Positions 61,159 to 64,000 of a DNA stretch of 64,000 nt are shown here, in pieces (the stretch's first letter is position 1; each line of letters opens with the position of its first letter). Below the pieces are notes generated by a model, which saw nothing but the letters and a program-made list of their open reading frames with translations, made no database searches and was not told the origin of the DNA. The DNA lies in NCBI GenBank assembly GCA_963701675.1, contig OY969623.1, positions 2,542,001 to 2,606,000 of the forward strand, given 5' to 3'. Source of the stretch: G963701675 sp963701675. Its GTDB lineage: Bacteria; Planctomycetota; Planctomycetia; Gemmatales; Gemmataceae. The position numbers were made by a program, and so were the translations under genes.

Positions 61159-62541
61159 TCAGCTCGATCCTTCACTTTCGTTCTTCGGCTCGTTGTGCTC
61201 GGAGTCAGTCTTCCGTAGCCGTTTGCGGATCTCCGCCTCGAATCCGCGGTCAGTTGGCTCATAGTACGTTCGGTCTTCTGGGAGATACGCCTGGTTGACC
61301 CAGCCTTCCGGAAAGTCGTGGCTGTATTGATAGCCGACACCGTGGCCGAAGGTTTTCGCACCGCCATAGCTGGCGTCGCGTAGATGCATTGGAACCGGTA
61401 GTGTTCTTCCGTTCCGCACGTCTTCCGCTGCCTTCCAAATGGCGGCCGCGGCAGCATTAGACTTCGGCGCCGTCGCAATGTAAGTGACGGCTTGCGACAG
61501 CGCATGCTGGGCCTCTGGCATGCCGACGAACTCAACCGCCTGGAGCGCGGCTGCTGCGACGACGAGCGCTTGCGGGTCGGCGTTGCCCACATCCTCCGAA
61601 GCACAGATGACAATACGCCGGGCGATGAATCTAGGGTCTTCTCCGGCCTCCAACATTCGCGCCAGCCAATAGACCGCCGCATTCGGATCACTGCCACGCA
61701 TGCTCTTGATGAAGGCGCTAGCCACGTCATAATGGGCGTCGCCCGTTGCGTCGTAATCAAGCACCTTCCGTTGAATTGAATCCCGGGCTAACTCCAAGGT
61801 GAACTGGACATGTTGACTAGCTTCGGGGGATGAAGAAGAAATCACGGACAGGACGCCGATTTCCAGCGCATTCAACGCACGGCGGGCGTCGCCGTCACTT
61901 ATCTCTGCCAGAAACTCCAAGGCATCGTCATGCAGTTCGACCGCGAGTTTTCCAAATCCACGTTCGGTATCGGTAAGGGCCCGACGAAGCAGGTTCTTGA
62001 TGTCGTTAACCGATAGAGGCTGAAATGTAAAAATCTGGCTTCGACTCAAAAGCGGGGAATTAATGGCGAAAAACGGGTTTTGCGTAGTAGCTCCAATGAG
62101 GATGACGATTCCTTCTTCCACACCGGGCAAGAGGACGTCTTGCTGGGCGCGATTAAAACGATGAAGCTCATCAACGAACAAAATGGTTCGTCTACCTGAT
62201 GTTTCCAGTTCCGATTTGGCTTCGTCCAGTGCGGTGCGCACCTCTTTTGTGCCCGAAGCAACCGCGTTGAGTCGGTGGAAGCGGCAGCGCGTATGCTGAG
62301 CGATGACATGCGCCAACGCCGTCTTTCCCGTTCCCGGTGGACCGTAAAAAATGACCGAACCGAGACGGTCCGCTTCGAGCATACGTCGGAGCAACTTGCC
62401 CACACCGAAAAAGTGTTCTTGGCCAACAAATTCATCAACGGTCTGTGGCCGCATTCTAGCCGCTAACGGTTGTGCCTTGCGCAGGTTCGATTCGTGGATG
62501 TCGTGGAAAAGGTCGATACGCGACTCCAAAGAAGTGGACAA
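61159..62541 (-). CDS. rarA: Replication-associated recombination protein A (AAA+ ATPase)
   Basis: The 460-residue product has a RarA/MgsA-type AAA+ core: LAARMRPQTVDEFVGQEH at 27-43, Walker A GPPGTGKT (67-74), Walker B VDELHRF (123-129), sensor 1 GATTQNP (150-156) and sensor 2 region SDGDARRAL. The C-terminal oligomerisation and helical region contains DVASAFIKSMRGSDPNAAVY, GEDPRFIARRIVICASEDVG, LPVPMHLRDASYGGAK and YQYSHDFPEGWVNQAYLP, all RarA signatures. The family acts at stalled replication forks with SSB. Length is typical. The last ~20 residues are a charged, Glu/Ser-rich extension. ATG 62541 is the clear start. Confidence 0.96.
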   Translation of the reverse strand: MSTSLESRIDLFHDIHESNLRKAQPLAARMRPQTVDEFVGQEHFFGVGKLLRRMLEADRLGSVIFYGPPGTGKTALAHVIAQHTRCRFHRLNAVASGTKEVRTALDEAKSELETSGRRTILFVDELHRFNRAQQDVLLPGVEEGIVILIGATTQNPFFAINSPLLSRSQIFTFQPLSVNDIKNLLRRALTDTERGFGKLAVELHDDALEFLAEISDGDARRALNALEIGVLSVISSSSPEASQHVQFTLELARDSIQRKVLDYDATGDAHYDVASAFIKSMRGSDPNAAVYWLARMLEAGEDPRFIARRIVICASEDVGNADPQALVVAAAALQAVEFVGMPEAQHALSQAVTYIATAPKSNAAAAAIWKAAEDVRNGRTLPVPMHLRDASYGGAKTFGHGVGYQYSHDFPEGWVNQAYLPEDRTYYEPTDRGFEAEIRKRLRKTDSEHNEPKNESEGSS

Positions 62542-62800
62542 TCAAGACGTATTCTGTGCGGTTCCGCGTCAGGTTGCAACGCGTAATCTTATCAGTAGGT
62601 CGATTTCAAGACGGGAGCTGGCACGCGTGTTTAAAGCAGGCATTCTGAGGACTTGACCCGGACCTAAATGACGCTTTTGACAAGAAAGCCCGCCGCACGC
62701 AAAGTAGCCGAGAATCCGACCCCGTCGCCAGCAAGGCGGGCTCAGGGATATGTGGCCCCGCCCACCAACGCGAATGCCAGGCACGCATGAGCGGCTCCAT
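62542..62800. other. Intergenic region, no gene seen
   Basis: AGCCCGCC (about 62689) and GGCGGGCT (about 62735) are complementary but 46 bases apart; this is too loose to call a terminator. Otherwise nothing supported. Confidence 0.35.
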
Positions 62801-64000
62801 TCACCGAGTAACGATCCAGGACCATCCAGTTGTGTGGTCACGACAACCAACAGGGTCGGACACCGTGTCCGAGACGGACATGGTGTCCGTAAACTCAAAT
62901 TTGACGTCACGTGTGCCTATCCTTTGATTTGCTCGCCCTCCCGTGCTGTTCATGTCATGAAGCTCCGGTTCGAAAGGAGGGGATTCCGGCTCGTACGTTG
63001 GGGTCGTGTGGCTGGACATAGGATGCTCGCCGACACGCATCACAGCAATCGGGAAAGCGGCCATGGGTCGGCTGGATTCGGGAGCGACGAAGAGCAGCTT
63101 CGCGGTTCCTATCAGGCCACCACTGCCCGAAGGAATGAACTCATCAATGAAGATTCCGTTTTGGCCATCGTAACGCAGGACACTATCGGTTCGACTACTA
63201 CTTACATAAAGACTGCCGTCGGGCCCAAAGACAAGGTCGCTTGGGCCGTTAAGTCGACCATTGTGTGGCGGCGTCACAAAGTCCCCGAGGAGCGCTCCGG
63301 TCTTACCGTGATAACGCTTCACGGAGCTCTGTAAAAAACGGTCGTTGCTTACATACAAGTGGCCGTCCGGTCCAAAGACCAAGCCCATGAACTCGCCGCC
63401 GATGCCGCCCGCGAAAAGCCCACGATACGTCCCAGTCCGCCCGTCGAATTGCTGCACATTTCCCGTTGCTTCACTGATATACAGATCACCATCCGGTCCA
63501 AACGTCATGTCGGTATAACGGATTCCGAAGTTAAGAGACACAAACACGCCCCTGAACTCACCCGTTCGACCGTCGAATCGGAGGATTTGATCATCCGCGG
63601 TCCCTGCCCCGGACCAACGAAGGACATAGAGGTCCCCATCGGGCCCGAACTGTAAATCCGCCGGGCGGCTCAAGCCACCGCTACCAGCGGCCACAAACGT
63701 GTCAATGTAGGTCCCACTGCGGACCACGTGACGTTGCACCTTACCTTGTTGGCCAAATCCTGAAAGCGATTTACATACATAGAGCTTGTTGTCGAGGCCT
63801 AATTGCACGCCGGTATAGGCGCCATGTTGTCCACCGCTGGCCGCATTGATGTAAACGCCACGGAATTGGCCGGTTTCACCGTCGTAGCGGAGAATCTGAG
63901 GATTCGGTGCATCATAGTCGCTCACCAAGAGAGTGCTGAGTAACGCACGATCCTCCAGGGACTCAAACATCGGGGTGTAGCGGATACTGGTGCGGCTTAA
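62801..64000 (-). CDS. NHL/SMP-30-like beta-propeller protein with LEDR-type head (5' end probably outside window)
   Basis: The frame runs to the right edge: upstream of the ATG at 63970 it stays open (LSRTSIRYTP), and because family heads usually have 10-30 residues before the motif, the true start may lie beyond 64000. The motif FESLEDRALLS is followed by about six propeller blades with FGPDGDLYVS cores and ILRFDGRTGEFRGVF strands (ILRYDGETG, FDGRTGTYRGLF, VLRYDGQNG). After about residue 300 the protein becomes Pro/Glu-rich (TYEPESPPFEPELHD) without a recognisable anchor. It is a fourth propeller type sharing the cluster's head motif, located 14 kb from the main cluster. Ligand unknown. Confidence 0.83.
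   Translation of the reverse strand, partial: LSRTSIRYTPMFESLEDRALLSTLLVSDYDAPNPQILRYDGETGQFRGVYINAASGGQHGAYTGVQLGLDNKLYVCKSLSGFGQQGKVQRHVVRSGTYIDTFVAAGSGGLSRPADLQFGPDGDLYVLRWSGAGTADDQILRFDGRTGEFRGVFVSLNFGIRYTDMTFGPDGDLYISEATGNVQQFDGRTGTYRGLFAGGIGGEFMGLVFGPDGHLYVSNDRFLQSSVKRYHGKTGALLGDFVTPPHNGRLNGPSDLVFGPDGSLYVSSSRTDSVLRYDGQNGIFIDEFIPSGSGGLIGTAKLLFVAPESSRPMAAFPIAVMRVGEHPMSSHTTPTYEPESPPFEPELHDMNSTGGRANQRIGTRDVKFEFTDTMSVSDTVSDPVGCRDHTTGWSWIVTR

Noticed and set aside
62689..62742. AGCCCGCC ... GGCGGGCT as a terminator
   Set aside because: The loop of about 46 bases is too long and no T-run follows.

Overview
The window looks like a GC-rich chromosomal segment of a planctomycete, most likely of the Gemmata group. 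This rests on recognised hallmarks, not on a search: a DUF1559 pseudopilin-like protein with the H-x9-DG motif; many exported repeat proteins opening with an LExLExR-x-(L/P)S motif like the planctomycete LEPR-XLL N-terminus; an ECF sigma factor next to a Ser/Thr kinase with a DWG motif and TPR tail; and ThuA, DUF3500, SBBP and TlpA-type proteins.

Positions 1-43700 are dominated by minus-strand genes in tight head-to-tail order. Two families alternate. The first is FG-GAP/VCBS beta-propeller proteins (440 to about 1180 residues) starting 'LETLERRDVPSF' and often ending in a shared ~80-residue tail (WPPLPIGDGPRP ... SRHIARVAL). The second is right-handed beta-helix proteins (380-490 residues) starting 'LEDRTLLSTCHVTRL', with GGGIYN repeats, a choice-of-anchor-Q-like C-terminus (NGTIDIGAFEVQ) and a terminal LATADLDSL-type motif. 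One SBBP propeller (27925-30549), one DUF1559 protein (24030-24929), one ThuA protein (12609-13403) and one small unknown protein are embedded. Two more members run divergently on the plus strand (44077-48951).

The cluster shows repeated duplication and tail swapping. A ~1.39 kb near-identical repeat lies at 7868-9255 and 35594-36981. An older ~1.35 kb duplication lies at 3950-5300 and 25182-26532. One FG-GAP gene carries a beta-helix tail, orphan tail and head fragments occur, and one upstream sequence element appears three times.

From 38600 the plus strand carries a frameshifted NAD-dependent epimerase and a dienelactone hydrolase broken off next to a beta-helix stub. From 49000 the window becomes ordinary chromosome: a kinase-TPR gene with its ECF sigma factor, a Spy-like Gln/Lys-rich exported protein, an M16 peptidase remnant, a TlpA-like thioredoxin with a long helical tail, an esterase, DUF3500, an ADP-ribosylglycohydrolase, a C25-peptidase-like protein lacking the expected His, RarA, and a beta-propeller protein cut by the right edge.

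At least fourteen genes are interrupted by single-base frameshifts, often in G/C runs and in housekeeping-like genes as well as the cluster. Sequencing or assembly indels are the simplest explanation. Split genes are given below as 5' and 3' parts. I saw no tRNA, rRNA, CRISPR array, insertion sequence or phage gene.
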